NCBI GenBank assembly: GCA_905250075.1
Contig: CAJNOP010000176.1
Span: forward strand, 9,944-73,943
DNA from: Rotaria sp. Silwood1
Taxonomy: Eukaryota > Rotifera > Eurotatoria > Philodinida > Philodinidae
DNA: 64,000 nt
Direction of reading: 5' to 3'
Below the pieces are notes generated by a model. It searched no databases. It worked only from the letters and a program-made list of their open reading frames with translations, and had not been told where the DNA came from. This document shows positions 1 through 11,599 of the stretch, one piece after another. Within the stretch, counting starts at the first letter, position 1, and the number at the start of each line of letters is the position of its first letter. Position numbers and translations under genes: made by a program.

Positions 1-195
1 AACGTATATTGCGTTCCCATTCCTAGGAACGGAACGCTGAGGAACGCGGAAGCGTTCCCCGTTCCCAGGAACGGGAACGGGGTAGCGTTCCTCGTTCCTA
101 GGAACGGGGAACGGGGTGGCGTTCCCCGTTCCTAGGAACGGGAACGGGGTAGCGTTCCCCGTTCCTAGGAACGGAACGCAAAGTTGACACCCCTA
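1..195. mobile_element. Right part of a hAT-type MITE made of GTTCC/GGAAC palindromes (cut by window edge)
   Basis: The stretch is built of GTTCCCCGTTCC and its complement GGAACGGGAACG, with CCTAGG at the centre of each small palindrome. It ends in AAGTTGACACCCCTA. Read inward, that end begins TAGGGGTGTCAA, which resembles the TAGGGGT/CAGGGGT ends of the other MITEs in this window that have clear 8-bp target duplications. The left end lies outside the window, so no target duplication can be seen. Assignment to hAT is by analogy with those copies. Confidence 0.6.
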
Positions 196-1130
196 GTCCT
201 GATACAAGATGTCGGATAGTTTTTCCAACGACTAAGACAGCCCTAGTGACAGTTAGTTTACTAGTGTCGATCAAAATTGATGTGTCTTTAGGAATGTGAC
301 CCCAGAATACAGCTCTCACTAATGGTTATATTAATAGCAAACAAATATTAGACAAGGTCGAAAATGAAGCTTGCACGTAATTGTGTTACATTTTCGCGTT
401 CTCATTAACCCTTTGAGGACCAGTGGGTCATGTTTATCCCACCTATTTTTCAGTAGAGAAATAAGTGTCTAGTTTATAGTAAACTATTAAATAGGTAAGG
501 TCATAGGTCATAACCAATGCATTTGTCATCTCATACTTTTCTTTTCTTTCTTTCTTTCCTTCTCTCATATAAATTCTTTTCAAATATCCTTTGTTCTTGC
601 TGCTCTCTGCTCCGGCCGTGAACGAATAAGTCGTGGAAGATAGCCTCCTTCTGAAAAGAAGTCTAAACTAGCGTCATCAAAAACTGTCCTTAATTTTGAC
701 AATGAAATGCATTTATCTGTGAAAGAAACAAGAAAAAGAGTATGTACTTATTTTGAGGACCAAAGAAGCAGAAGTTCCATCCAACATGGAGCGCTTTACT
801 TGCAAATTGCCATGATTTGTTAAAAAGATGAAAAAAATTGTTTTTTTGATTATCATAAGATTTTTATGTAGTCCTTTGAGTTAAAACAAAATAAAAAGGT
901 TGAAAACTGTTTTTTCGATTAAAAAAATTCGATTCTCAAAGATTAAAGCGTACTCTATTCGGGAGACATCAAATATTGTTTCAAATGCAAGTTTTTTGTA
1001 ATCACCTCATCCGTCCAGAGTAAAAAGCTACGCGCTTCTAATGTGTAGCCGATCATTGTTAGCTTTTGGTGCCTTTGTATTAGTGGCTAAATTTTGGACC
1101 AATTATTAATCGAACAATATTTTTAGTTTT
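196..1130. other. Non-coding region upstream of the ART gene; possible piggyBac-like end
   Basis: I see no convincing gene. A TTAA followed directly by CCCTTTGAGGACC (about 407-423) resembles the end of a piggyBac-type element (TTAA target, CCC-start repeat), but I could not find a matching inverted end. A pyrimidine-rich CTTT tract lies at about 538-562. The rest is ordinary AT-rich sequence. Confidence 0.3.
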
Positions 1131-1212
1131 GAGTGTGGTTGTAGGTGTATCCGTGAGCCTGGGCGCTCATCGTATCGAGATTCACACTCCACACTCACAC
1201 CCACCCTCAGAC
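1131..1212. repeat. TGTGGG-type hairpin 1
   Basis: A G-rich arm (GAGTGTGGTTGTAGGTGTATCC) is followed by a loop of roughly 35 nt and a C-rich arm (CACTCCACACTCACACCCACC). It is a degenerate member of the TGTGGG hairpin series that recurs along the window. It ends about 45 nt before the start codon of the ADP-ribosyltransferase gene. Confidence 0.55.
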
Positions 1213-1257
1213 ACGATTCATCATTAACATGTACTGCTTTAGTATATAAGTAACAAA

Positions 1258-2997
1258 ATGCAACGAAGTGGCAAAGACATACTCAAAGATCTATGCAGTT
1301 ATAATTTGCCGGCAGCTAACCCGATGGATCGTTTACCGCATGATTGTTATATGATCTTGGTAGGTCGTTTAAGATCCCAACACTATATAGACATGTTGAT
1401 GAAAGTGAAGCAATTACAAGGAACAAAGTCGACGAAACAAGATGAGGCTCATCAAGCTGAATATGCAGTATTGAACTCTGAGCATACTGAGTCAATGCTG
1501 GAGCTTATAACGTTAGAAAGAAAGACTGAACAACTAGAAATTCAACGTCAATGCTATTTCGTGTTTGAAGATAATTTTAATTCTTCTCTGGTTCAGATGC
1601 TTGAAGCGAAGTCGTCATTGGAGAAACTCACAAAAATTTGTCGTGCATATGAAAGCCGTGAGGGAGTTGATATAGATAAAGTGATGACTGAACATGAAAA
1701 TCGTGTGAGACTGTCACATTCATACTTTTGCAAGAAAAATGTACCAACTGATGAAGCCAAAGCTTTGGCACTCGCCATTTCCTTCTATACAGGTACGAAA
1801 AGTGAAGCATGTAATCGTGGCGCCAGTCTTATTGCTCGGAAAAGTAATGGAGAACTCCTTGACGTAGATGTAGAAAACGAAATGAATGAGGCAGCTATCA
1901 TCCTTTATTATTTAGTGAAGGGTCTTTCATATATTCCATTTTACTGGGGATATGTTACACGTGCTTGTCAGCTTACACGCGAGGAACTGCAAATCTACGC
2001 ACCCGGCTGTTTGATCACTTGGATTCAGTTTAGCAGTTCAAAAAAAGGAAAAAAAGTGGCTGATTCAGACGCTTTCAAATATCGAAATACAATTTTTAAA
2101 ATCTTCTCCTTAACTGGTCGTCCAATCAAAGATTTTTCGAATTACCCGGAAGAAGATGAAGTTTTATTTCTACCTCATTCGACCTTTCTTGTTTGTGGTC
2201 ACGACCTATATAAAGAAGATGATGGACGATACCATGTAATTTACATGCGACAAGTAGAACTGGGTCTATGCCAGTGGTCGGTATTATGGGTTGATGACAG
2301 AATATTTGACGAAAACTGGGAGAATAAGCAACACATGGAATACGCAGCAGTGAAAGCACTTGATGTGAATGTGCATTTTATACCGAAATCGTCCACTGAT
2401 AGCGCTTTGGCCTTTCTCCGATCTGAATTCGGAAAGCGTTTAAAAAATCAGGATACATTTCGCATTGTTACAGATATGAATCGTGAAAATGAAAAACCCT
2501 CGCATAATGCAGGTACACGATTAATAAAAGCAGTACGAAAGATGGGATTCAGAAATAGATGTCTTATCTTCACTAGTGACAAAAAAACGGCAGAACGAAT
2601 TGTTCAATTGGAATTAAGCTTAGAGGAACAAGAATTGGTTTCAGTGTCTACTGAAACAAAGGATCTACGGAATTTTGTAAATTTTGACTTAACATCCACA
2701 AATGCACAGCAGTCTAACGCCGGAAATGCGAAAAAAAGCAACACATTACAAACTTCAACGTATTCCAGTAAGTTGAATAACTCTCTAAACTTCAGGAAGT
2801 TTATGACATTCAACAACAAACACTATAAGACTCTGGTCACTTTCATGAAGGGTTTGGGTGTGGGTGTGGATGTGAATATGAGTGTAAAGAATAGCGATAT
2901 CCACACCTACACCCACACCCACATCCCACAAATTGACAATTCAAACCCTTTCCTTCAAAGAAGCAGTGAAATACTTTCTAAAAAGCTTCAGAGTTAA
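1258..2997 (+). CDS. Mono-ADP-ribosyltransferase fused to a receiver (CheY)-like domain
   Basis: This is an intronless 579-codon frame. The N-terminal third is helical and charged (residues about 60-150) and probably a coiled coil. Residues about 165-325 match the arginine-type ART fold: a Y-T-G element near 177, an S-S-S strand near 258 (the STS position), and an E-D-E motif at 299-301 followed by VLFLP, the usual catalytic ExE context. Residues about 340-470 look like a response-regulator receiver: VLWVDD with acidic pair D346/D347, a central D406 in IVTDMNR, and a later T/S...K in FTSDKK. The family would transfer ADP-ribose from NAD to protein, here perhaps gated by the receiver-like domain. 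The last ~45 codons run through a TGTGGG hairpin, so the C-terminus is probably acquired sequence. Upstream exons cannot be excluded. I inferred the domains by eye; the ART part is the firmer of the two. Confidence 0.72.
   Translation: MQRSGKDILKDLCSYNLPAANPMDRLPHDCYMILVGRLRSQHYIDMLMKVKQLQGTKSTKQDEAHQAEYAVLNSEHTESMLELITLERKTEQLEIQRQCYFVFEDNFNSSLVQMLEAKSSLEKLTKICRAYESREGVDIDKVMTEHENRVRLSHSYFCKKNVPTDEAKALALAISFYTGTKSEACNRGASLIARKSNGELLDVDVENEMNEAAIILYYLVKGLSYIPFYWGYVTRACQLTREELQIYAPGCLITWIQFSSSKKGKKVADSDAFKYRNTIFKIFSLTGRPIKDFSNYPEEDEVLFLPHSTFLVCGHDLYKEDDGRYHVIYMRQVELGLCQWSVLWVDDRIFDENWENKQHMEYAAVKALDVNVHFIPKSSTDSALAFLRSEFGKRLKNQDTFRIVTDMNRENEKPSHNAGTRLIKAVRKMGFRNRCLIFTSDKKTAERIVQLELSLEEQELVSVSTETKDLRNFVNFDLTSTNAQQSNAGNAKKSNTLQTSTYSSKLNNSLNFRKFMTFNNKHYKTLVTFMKGLGVGVDVNMSVKNSDIHTYTHTHIPQIDNSNPFLQRSSEILSKKLQS
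2853..2930. repeat. TGTGGG-type hairpin 2, inside the ART reading frame
   Basis: The G-rich arm GGGTTTGGGTGTGGGTGTGG and the C-rich arm CACACCTACACCCACACCCA enclose a loop of about 35 nt. The hairpin lies in the reading frame and encodes a Gly-Val run followed by His-Thr repeats. It does not interrupt the frame, and the stop codon comes 67 nt later. Confidence 0.75.
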
Positions 2998-3894
2998 AAA
3001 GTGGCCAGGCTTCTAAACATAAATATCATATCAATAACTTCCTAAAACTAGTTATCAGCTAAATAGGAAAGCACTAATAATCAACTATGGATCAGAACAT
3101 TGTAAGTCGTCATAACAATGGCGAAATTATATTCATGAAAATGCTTTTTACTACCTTGCATCACAAGAGCCAATGATTGTGTCACGTCTGCTTCCTCAAC
3201 AGTTTAGAAATGCCTAAAACATCGTTTAAATACTCACATACGCGCCACAAAGACACGTTTAAACATTGCTAAAGTGTCATAAAAAACACATTTAGGCATG
3301 AAAATAATCTTATATGAAACAATTAGCCTTCGTTCAAAGGCAAGTTTTTCGTTTTTGAACCGAAAAATAGTTGTTTTAAAGGATCAGTTTGCTTGAAAGT
3401 CAAATAACCACATTTAAAAAACGAAAAACACATCATTTAAACTGTGACGTATCACTTCTGCAACGCAAAGTGTGCCATTAAAACGTATTGAAATTGCCAC
3501 CTATATATTTCCTTCGTTTAAACGGAGTCTTTATCGATTATGGACTGTTTAGGTTTTTTTCTATCAGTTTATTACTACGCAGTCTTCAGGTGCGCTGTCT
3601 AATGGATAAAGTTAATCAATTTAACGATCTATAATCACTATATTGATTTCAGTAGCCAAGATGGTGATGTCTTATATCAGAGATTAGTCAAAGAAACCTA
3701 TCAGTAAAGGTCTTGGAACAAATGAATTGTGCATGGGTAAGCATAGCTGCTAGTTGAAATACTTGAAGAAACGAAATAGAGAAAAACTCGATCTGGCAAG
3801 GTTTGATCCTCAAAAAGCACCATTTTTGGACTGCCCTAAGTGTAATGTCGATGAGTATTGTATAGGATTCCTCAGCTATTATAACCAGTCAATA
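2998..3894. other. Non-coding region with scattered GTTTAAAC words
   Basis: I see no gene. Several copies of CGTTTAAA/GTTTAAAC and related words occur between about 3210 and 3520. They resemble the subterminal repeats of the transposon that starts at 3895, so this may be a remnant of a related element. A local inverted repeat around ATGCCTAAAAC/TTTAGGCAT spans about 3209-3300. Confidence 0.4.
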
Positions 3895-3904
3895 CCCAGG
3901 CAGA

Positions 3905-4115
3905 CAAACGTTAAAATATAATGCGTTTAAACACGTTTAGATTCCGTAATAACAGCGTTTAAACGAAGTAGTATCGTTTAAACGGCATTATTATGCCATT
4001 TTCAAACGCGTTAAAACACGTAACCCATCTGCAGCGTGATAAAACCAGTCATTTTTTCAAAATTTACGCGTTTTTCTGTTGGTGTCGCTATTCTTTTTAC
4101 GAGTTTAAACGCGTT
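3905..4115. repeat. Left subterminal repeats of the 9.7-kb transposon
   Basis: At least five copies of GCGTTTAAAC, CGTTTAAACG or AAACGCGTT lie within about 200 nt of the left end, in both orientations. Such clusters in CACTA-type elements are binding sites for the element's own DNA-binding protein. The BEN-like protein of this element would be the natural candidate, which is inference. Confidence 0.55.
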
Positions 4116-4731
4116 CACAAGCTTAAATATATTTTGATACGATTCGATGTTAAATACAACTTGACTTCCTTTTTTTTCTTTGAAACTAGGTTACTACTTG
4201 CATCTTCTGTACACTATAATTCACTTACTAAACAAGACTAAGCTTTTTTATGTTAGTATGCTTTCTCATAAAAGTTGAAACATAAATAGGCAAATTTCAA
4301 GATAGGATGTTTCGTATCTATGCAGTATGCGACTAGGTATTGATATTTGAACTGATGTCCGACTTTATGAGAACCTATTCATAAACTTTAACATGGAAAA
4401 AATATTTAAAACATACTTTTATAAGTTTTATTTTCCTCATATATGATAGATTCCATTTCATAGTCTTCATTGATTTTTATTAAATCTAATTCATGGTATA
4501 GTGTTTTTTCAAATTTATGTTCGAGTCTTATTTGCTCATAAAGTAGATTCATTAACAGTTTGTTGTATTGTCGTTCTGAAAATCGCATTTAACATGCAAG
4601 ATTATAAGTCAAAAACATAAATTTAAATAAACCTAATTTGATATAATAAAAAGAATAACATATGAATAGAATAATCCAATGTTTCATTCATAATATAAAA
4701 TAGATGAGAGTTAAAAAGTTGAAAATAATAT

Positions 4732-7545
4732 TTAAGTGGATTCTAAAAGATTAGGAAATATTTGAAATCCACAAATGGTATTCGTATTTTCGTTGATCCG
4801 ATATGCAACTTTTTGTTTAATCAAGTCAAAACTTATGGAAATAGTCTCTCGTGGTACAGTAACAGTAGCATCAATAGAAAAGTCATTGATGTATTGTATT
4901 CCATCAACCGAAAAAGTATCACAACCATGAATTATTATTTTATCAATAATAAATAACACTTGATCGTTTCTTGTCAATCGAATTATTCCGACGATTACAC
5001 CGACATAAAGCACGCCTGAATGATCGGAATACATCACAGCAGAATCATCCACTTAACAGGTACCTGAACGATGTACCCTGAATGGTATTCCATTATGGAA
5101 ATACAAGCAATAATATACGTATTGTTATTCACCATAAGTAGCATTAAGATACGAAAGTATATGAGGAAATAGACCAGGTGTTGCCATATCAAGACGACAT
5201 TTATTATTCTGAGTTTTGAATGTTGGAACAGCACACTTCTTCGAAGCGAGGAATTGCTGTATCATTAATGCAATTTTCGGATGAAATGTTGATTGCTGAA
5301 GGATAGTTGTCGAATAAGCAACAAGCTCAAGATTATTTATTAATTCTGTCAAGATCATCGAAGGCACATGTATAGATTTCACGATGCTTCCTAATTAATG
5401 CAAACAATCCTTCAGATACTTTTAAGAGTCCTGTACAAGTTTATAGATAGTCTTTATAATATTTTCTTCAAGTAAATATTCAGTTAACACTTAATCTCTT
5501 AGAAAATGCAAAATTTGATTAATAGTGTTAGTTAGAAAGACGTTTACTTATTTATATAGAGCTTGACAACCCATCTAACAGTTGTAACTTAGTATTTTTT
5601 AAGACGAATAATGTACTTCGTACTGCCCATCTCTTAAATCTTTTCAAATATTTTAGTAAATGTATAAGTGGATATAAACTAGAGTACTTGTCAATATTTT
5701 CTTAGAAAAATCAGTAGTTTTCAAATTATCCCAACGTATTGAAAACACAGAATATGTGTTATTCATGAACACATAAAATTCTCTGCACGCAGTAAACTGT
5801 TAGTTGAACAAGAAAAAATTTTCTCCTGATGAGTTTTATAATGCATATTTACCTACGGTACTTTCAAAATTGAATGTGCTATTAATTAAATAGTGGACCG
5901 AATTAAAAAACACTTTGCGCAAAATGTGCAAGCGAATGAACTATAGAAACACAGTTGGATTCCTTTGAAAATCAAAAAGAAAAGCAATTAAAACGAAGAA
6001 GTAATAAAAAATAATGTCACAAACTCCGTATAATGATGGAAATAATTTAAGGAATCTCTCTAAAAGAAATTTAATTTGTTCTGATCTTTCATTTGTTCTT
6101 GTTTGGGTTTCGGCGAATATTGCGGCATATGCTAGAAGCCGAAAGTGCTGATAGTATTGTTTTTTCATAAATTTTTCGAACAACCTGCAAAGACAAACTT
6201 TATCACATACAGCTGCAATAGTGAAAGCATAAAAATGTTTATAGGCACTTTTTTGATTTCGATCAGCTGATGGAAAAAGTACATCGAAATCAACATTTTC
6301 TAGAAGTTTAAGTTCATTCACAATATCTTGTAATATTATTGCATATTCATTTTTCTTAGGTTTTTCACTGCCAGTAGAAATTGAACATATCAAGAGATTG
6401 TTTATTTCATAACGTTTATTTCGAAGTAGTTAATTGATACAGACGCATGTTACCCATAAGGAGCAAGAGATTCGCTTGATCAGAACACCATCATTATGAA
6501 GAGTAAGAGTAATTATATTTCGATTTGGATTTTTTTGTTTTTCTGACATGATAATTTCTTGATGACGTCGAGTATTAGATATATCACTACATTCATTAGA
6601 TCGATAATTGGGAGACATAAGCTTTTCTCGCTCAAGAATGGGGATAATTTGTGATGCTAATGGAAAAGTGAAGACAGATGTTGATTTTCGAATATAAGAT
6701 GAAGCAGATTGGCAGTTTTTATTTGAGCATTTAGAAACATTTGATCCTTTGGAAAAACATGATGGACAGATAAATGCATGGTCACCATGAAACAATATTG
6801 AGTTATATTTCTTCACATTTGACACTACACTACGAAAATCATTAGGCATGTTAGGTGTATTAAACATTTTCAAAATACGACTAATATCATCAATGGCTGC
6901 TTTGGATAATGAATGTCTTCTCCAAAGAAAAACCAGCATAACCGAGACTTCAGTGACGTCGGGAGGTTAGTCATTAATTTTCTAGTACTTAGATGAATGG
7001 GACCAAAAATTAGTCAGTTTTTCTTTATCGAAAAATCCTTCGGATATGTGCTGATTATTATCCTCAGATATATCAGAATCATTATCAGATCGATAAAACT
7101 CATCAGATTTAAGTTTACTTAAATCTTCATCATAGCACATATTCAACGTATTACTGTCTAGCAAGTATCCATAATCACCGACATACGTATATTGATTGGA
7201 TTCTTGACTAATCCATTGATTTTCATTTGCATTAAAATCATTATTATGTACCGTTGATTCATTCTCAACAGATGAGTTGTTTTGGTGTCGAGTAATAGGA
7301 GCATTATCAACTCTATTAAGTTAGAATAATACATATATATATTATAGGTTAATGCAGTCTTAGGAATTAACGTACTCTGAATCACTACAATCATCTAGTG
7401 CCATAGCTTCGTTTAAATCACTGTTTATTTTCTCTCGAACTCGACATCGATAACGACTAAATCGAGACTTTTGCTCCATAACCATCTCGGTATCTTCATC
7501 ATCCTCGCTGGTCATTTTATGAAGACTAGGTATTTGACTGTTCAA
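4732..7545 (-). pseudogene. Decayed Tnp2-like (CACTA-type) transposase
   Basis: Successive minus-strand blocks read as one protein family. First is an acidic N-terminus (7545-7370, then about 7320-6985). Next is a helical block with WRRHSLSKAAIDDISRIL and a C-x2-C...C-x4-C zinc-ribbon-like stretch (about 6930-6720). Then comes a TLHNDGVLIKRISCSLW motif (about 6510-6450), which I recognise from animal Tnp2-like transposases, followed by a block with AAVCDK (about 6200) and a C-terminal block (5382-4732). At least three nonsense codons fall within otherwise continuous frames: two at about 6980-7000 and one at about 6430. The region between 5940 and 5385 is badly eroded. The family cuts and pastes DNA using the ends of its element. 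The assignment rests on motif memory; the loss of function is directly visible. Confidence 0.55.
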
Positions 7546-7634
7546 TCTAATCTTTTTCTGAACTTTAGTTTTTCCTAAAAGAATACTAAAGAAACGCTAT
7601 CATATCATTTCATATGTTCAATATCTTTTATATA

Positions 7635-8203
7635 TTGGGTTGGTAAGAAATTTTTGTCGTTTTTTTTTTTCGTAAAGAAGATTATGCTGAGCGTTTGGTG
7701 GGGAGTAAGAGGGATTATTCATTGGAAACTTCTTCCAACTAATTGCACTATCACTGCTGATCTCTATTGCCAGCAATTAGACCGAATTGCGGCAAAACTT
7801 CAGGAGCACAGGATAGAATTTATTTTTTACATGACAATGCCAGACCCCATATTGCAAAATCTACGCGTGAAGAATTATTGGAGCTCGGATGGGTTACGGT
7901 TCTACATCCATCTTATTCTCCAGACTTGGCTCCTACGGACTACCATTTGTTCCGTTCTCTCTCTAACCATTTGAAGGAGAAAAATCCGAGGATGAAAACG
8001 ACCTGGAAATGAACCTCCTCAACTTCTTTGGCCAAAAGTCGCAGGACTTCTACGAACGCGGGATCCTTTCTCTACCAGAGCGTTGGCGACAAGTCATAGA
8101 TAGTAATGGAGCATACATTGTTGAAAGCTAGTTGTATTCTTGATATTAAAAAATAAAAAGAAAATTTTCAAAAAAAAACGACAAAAATTTCTTACCAACC
8201 CAA
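7635..8203 (+). mobile_element. Internally deleted mariner element
   Basis: The ends are TTGGGTTGGTAAGAAATTTT and its exact inverse, flanked by TA at 7633-7634 and 8204-8205. Inside is only the C-terminal half of a mariner transposase in shifted frames. The catalytic-core blocks HDNARPH and SPDLAPTDYHLF (about 7830-7960) are visible. Separately, TITADLYCQQLDRI lies in another frame at about 7750-7790. The N-terminal DNA-binding half is missing, so the 569-bp copy is non-autonomous and broken. It lies between the two genes of the surrounding transposon and must have inserted later. Confidence 0.92.
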
Positions 8204-8512
8204 TAAAATATATAGTAATGTTTGCTTAATACATCTTGGTCATATGTTACATGCCGATAAAGACAAAGATAAAACATACAAGATAGAAAAAAGAGAAATA
8301 CACTATATCGTATTAGGAAGTACAAAAAAACAACATAGAAATAACACCCAGTATGAATGTTTCTTCCTTAAAAAACAATAGTATGCATAGGAATCTATTA
8401 AATACATCTTTAGGTAAAAAAATAAAGGCATAATAAAATACAAATAGCTTTTATTAAATTATTACTACAATTTCCATGTTCACTTTTGTCTTCATATTGA
8501 AATTGACTAATA

Positions 8513-11500
8513 TTAATCATCTTGTTCTTCATCGTCGGTAATCGAATAATTGTTGCCTTTTTCCAACAGTAACTCTAAGTTATGTTCGACTTCTTCACAA
8601 TCGCTCAAACCATCGTCATAATCAATTTCATTCGTTGCTTGACTTTCCGCAAGGACATTGTTTTCATCGACTTTTGAGTTGAATTGAGCTAATCTTAAGT
8701 TCGCTGCAATATCGCTTCGGACTTTCTTCACACTTAGACCACATTTTGGTAAACATAGACGAGCAAAACCTAAAGAGATAAAACATAAAACAATCATTTC
8801 ATTTTTTTCTTCAAAGTCAGCAAAAGAAGCTTATTCAAACAGTTCTTTAGTATCTAACAAAAATAAAATATGGTAGCTTACTATAAATATTTTCTATTGT
8901 CGATTTTGGTACATTCTTAATTGATCCTACTTCAAGTCGAGCTTCAGCAGTAGGACGAATTGCTCGCCATACATTCATAGCAATTTTATCAGATTTAAAA
9001 GCATCTTGTTGAACACGTTGAATCAAATAAGCATTCAAACCAAGTTCTGCGCCAATTTGCTCTATCGTTCGTCCATCACATTTGTATTCGTCACTATGGG
9101 TCATCATAAATGCTTTCATTTCATTCCAAAATGCAGGACCCGGCTTCACTGAAAAATAAGTGAATGAACACATACCAAAATAGCTAGAAAAAAAAAGAAA
9201 AAAATTGAACCGTCGCACTTGCATATTTTTCATTGACTCTAGAAGACTATTTTGAAACCACGCTACGTAAGATAGGTGATTAGTTTTTTATTCAAGATTA
9301 ATAGTTAATATAGCAAAAGTCACTTAAAACTTGATGCTCTCCAAATGTCAAGTGTATGACTTTTAAGAACTATATCTACAGAGCTTCATAAATTAATTAC
9401 GACGTACGATAGAAATTCAAAATGAGAAATTCAGTTAATTGTCAGTTTTGGGATATCTTCTAATTCTGATCAATTCTGTTTTTGAATATTAAAATAACTT
9501 ATGCATATGAGTTTGAGCCATTTTTTTTCTTCTCTCTGCTCATCTTCTTCAACGCTGCTTTCAAGATATCGACTTGCCTCGATAGTTCACGATTTTTCTT
9601 CTCTGATTCTCGATATTCATGTGAATTACGAATATCTGCTGAACGCATGAACACAACCGAGCTTGACGATGGTTGAGTTACATTAGTTTGACCATTTGTG
9701 GCAGATAGATTGGTCATAGAACGAGTCGTATCACCACTAAAGTATAAAAATCTATATTAATAAAAGAAAAACAAAAAAAATATATTAAATAATTATATCT
9801 ATGAACATCTTGACTTGAATTATGGTTTTTACGATTTTCATTCGTAGTTCTGTTTTGACATTATTATACTAGAAAAAAGCACATGCATTATTAAATAGAA
9901 TCTATATCATTTAATTTTGCCAGACTTACTGTTTTGATAATTGAAGTGATTTCTTTTCAGCAACATTCGTATTCAATGACAATATACTACTGCAAAAATA
10001 AGACATAAATAAGACTGTTCGTTAAGTTACAGTAAAAATAAGTATTCATAATGATACGCAAGAAAAAATATAATAATATTTTTCATGTAATAGTACACTG
10101 CATTTTTTTTTACAGATCTCTTAAACTTTGATGGTATACTATTAATCGTCTCAATCGCTTTAATTTCTCTCATAGGAACTCAATTAAGAGTCTCGTTTTT
10201 CGGTTGTAATCGCGCGATTTATTTATAGAAGTTCTGATCTCATTGTCGAATCAAATAAATTTTTTCAGGATCAGTCGTGAATATTTGAATGAGTTAACTC
10301 TTGCATAAAAGCAATAGAGTTTGCTCTAGATTATTTAGAGCAAATAGTTTAAATTACCTTTGATTTGATTCAGAAAGATTTGTCGGATGTCGTGTTAAAC
10401 AGGCAGATGCTTGAGTTCTACTTCTATACGCAATTCAAAAAGGTACTTTATGCATTATTATTCAGTTTCAAAAACTCCCAGCTCACGTTAAAATTGGTTC
10501 ATTGCTTTTGTCGATTAATGGTTAGGTAAAGATGTGTCGTTGGGTTGTTGATAGATGTTTATCTTTTTCATTTATTCGTAATGGTGAAGTTTTAGAACGA
10601 CATTCATTAACAACAGTAATTGGTGTGGCAAGACGAGTTGAATCGTTTGAATTCATTTTCAATGCTGAATTATTTGGACACTTATGAGATTCATTCGAAG
10701 AAGGCGATTCACGAGATTGTAACAATGTGCTGTAATTTAATATTTCTTTTTCAGGTACAATGATAGATGAAGTTTCATGAATTTGATTTGACTTATCGTC
10801 GTCGTCCATATCAGACGCATCTATTAAACAAAAAAGCAATGAAAATTTAATAAAGTACATGTTTACAATTATTCTAAAATCTGAAATTGGTTTTTTTTTA
10901 TCGATGCATATTAGCACCCAGTTTTTGTTGATTAAGATAAAATGTTAAGAAACGTTTATTTATTTACAAATAGAAAGTTTATACTAATCAACCTCTTAAA
11001 ATTTATTCTATAAAATATGAATTAGATTCTTTCTTCTAAATATCTTCATCGCGGGTGTTATTTTTATTTTTTTAATATGTTGCAAATACTGTTCAATAGC
11101 TTCAAAAGACCTAAATTTAGCTGAAATAATCTCGTGTCTTATATTTGATTAAAAAGAATTTGTTGATTTCTGATACATTCAAGAACATGATTGGTTCAGA
11201 CATTCGAAAATGAACCGAACTCAAGGCTTTTGTTTTAAGATGGAGATTTAAGAAAAGTTAAATTTATCGTTAACTAATTAAATCGTTTTAAAGTTAAAAA
11301 ATTTATCATATAAGACAAGTATTAATGGGTTATTTTTATCAAAACTACAAATGAACACGAAAGTTGTATTGCATGATACGCAATTAATATTAAAATTAAC
11401 CTGAAACATGTTTTGAAAAACTATGCAAATTACTAATATGTTGTTTTTCTTTATCCATATTTGCTGAAGTATTATCCAAAAAATCATCTTCATTAATTTT

Positions 11501-11596
11501 CTCGGTTAAACCCGTGTTTTGCACCAAATTCTTCTTTTTTTTTGAATATTGAATTCCATTAATTTGCTTGCGATTCGTACGTTTTCGTTTTGGCAT
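8513..11596 (-). CDS. BEN-domain-like DNA-binding protein, multi-exon, carried by the 9.7-kb transposon
   Basis: The exons I can place from 5' to 3' are 11596-11402 (basic N-terminus, MPKRKRTNRK), about 10821-10520, 9989-9930, 9849 to about 9805, 9736 to about 9500 (coiled coil with a heptad-like RELSRQVDILKAALKKM), 9148-8882 and 8769-8513 (acidic tail). The last two exons join in phase. They give a ~100-residue helical domain (WNEMKAFMMTH ... YLIQRVQQDAF ... FARLCLPKCGLSVKKVR) that looks like a BEN domain, a DNA- or chromatin-binding fold. The joints around 9805 and 9500 are not resolved, so a complete protein is not proven. Its job may be to bind the element's subterminal repeats or to regulate the transposase. 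BEN is a by-eye call. Confidence 0.5.
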
Positions 11597-11599
11597 TTT

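Noticed and set aside
407..423. TTAA plus CCCTTTGAGGACC as a piggyBac element
   Set aside because: Only one possible end is seen, with no inverse end at a second TTAA nearby and no transposase motif. I kept it only as a remark.
1593..2819. Antisense frames of 60-77 codons inside the ART gene
   Set aside because: They are shadows of a strongly coding plus-strand frame, without motifs of their own.
4406..4588. 60-codon minus-strand frame downstream of the transposase pseudogene
   Set aside because: It could be a last exon or a chance frame. No acceptor joins it convincingly to the block ending at 4732.
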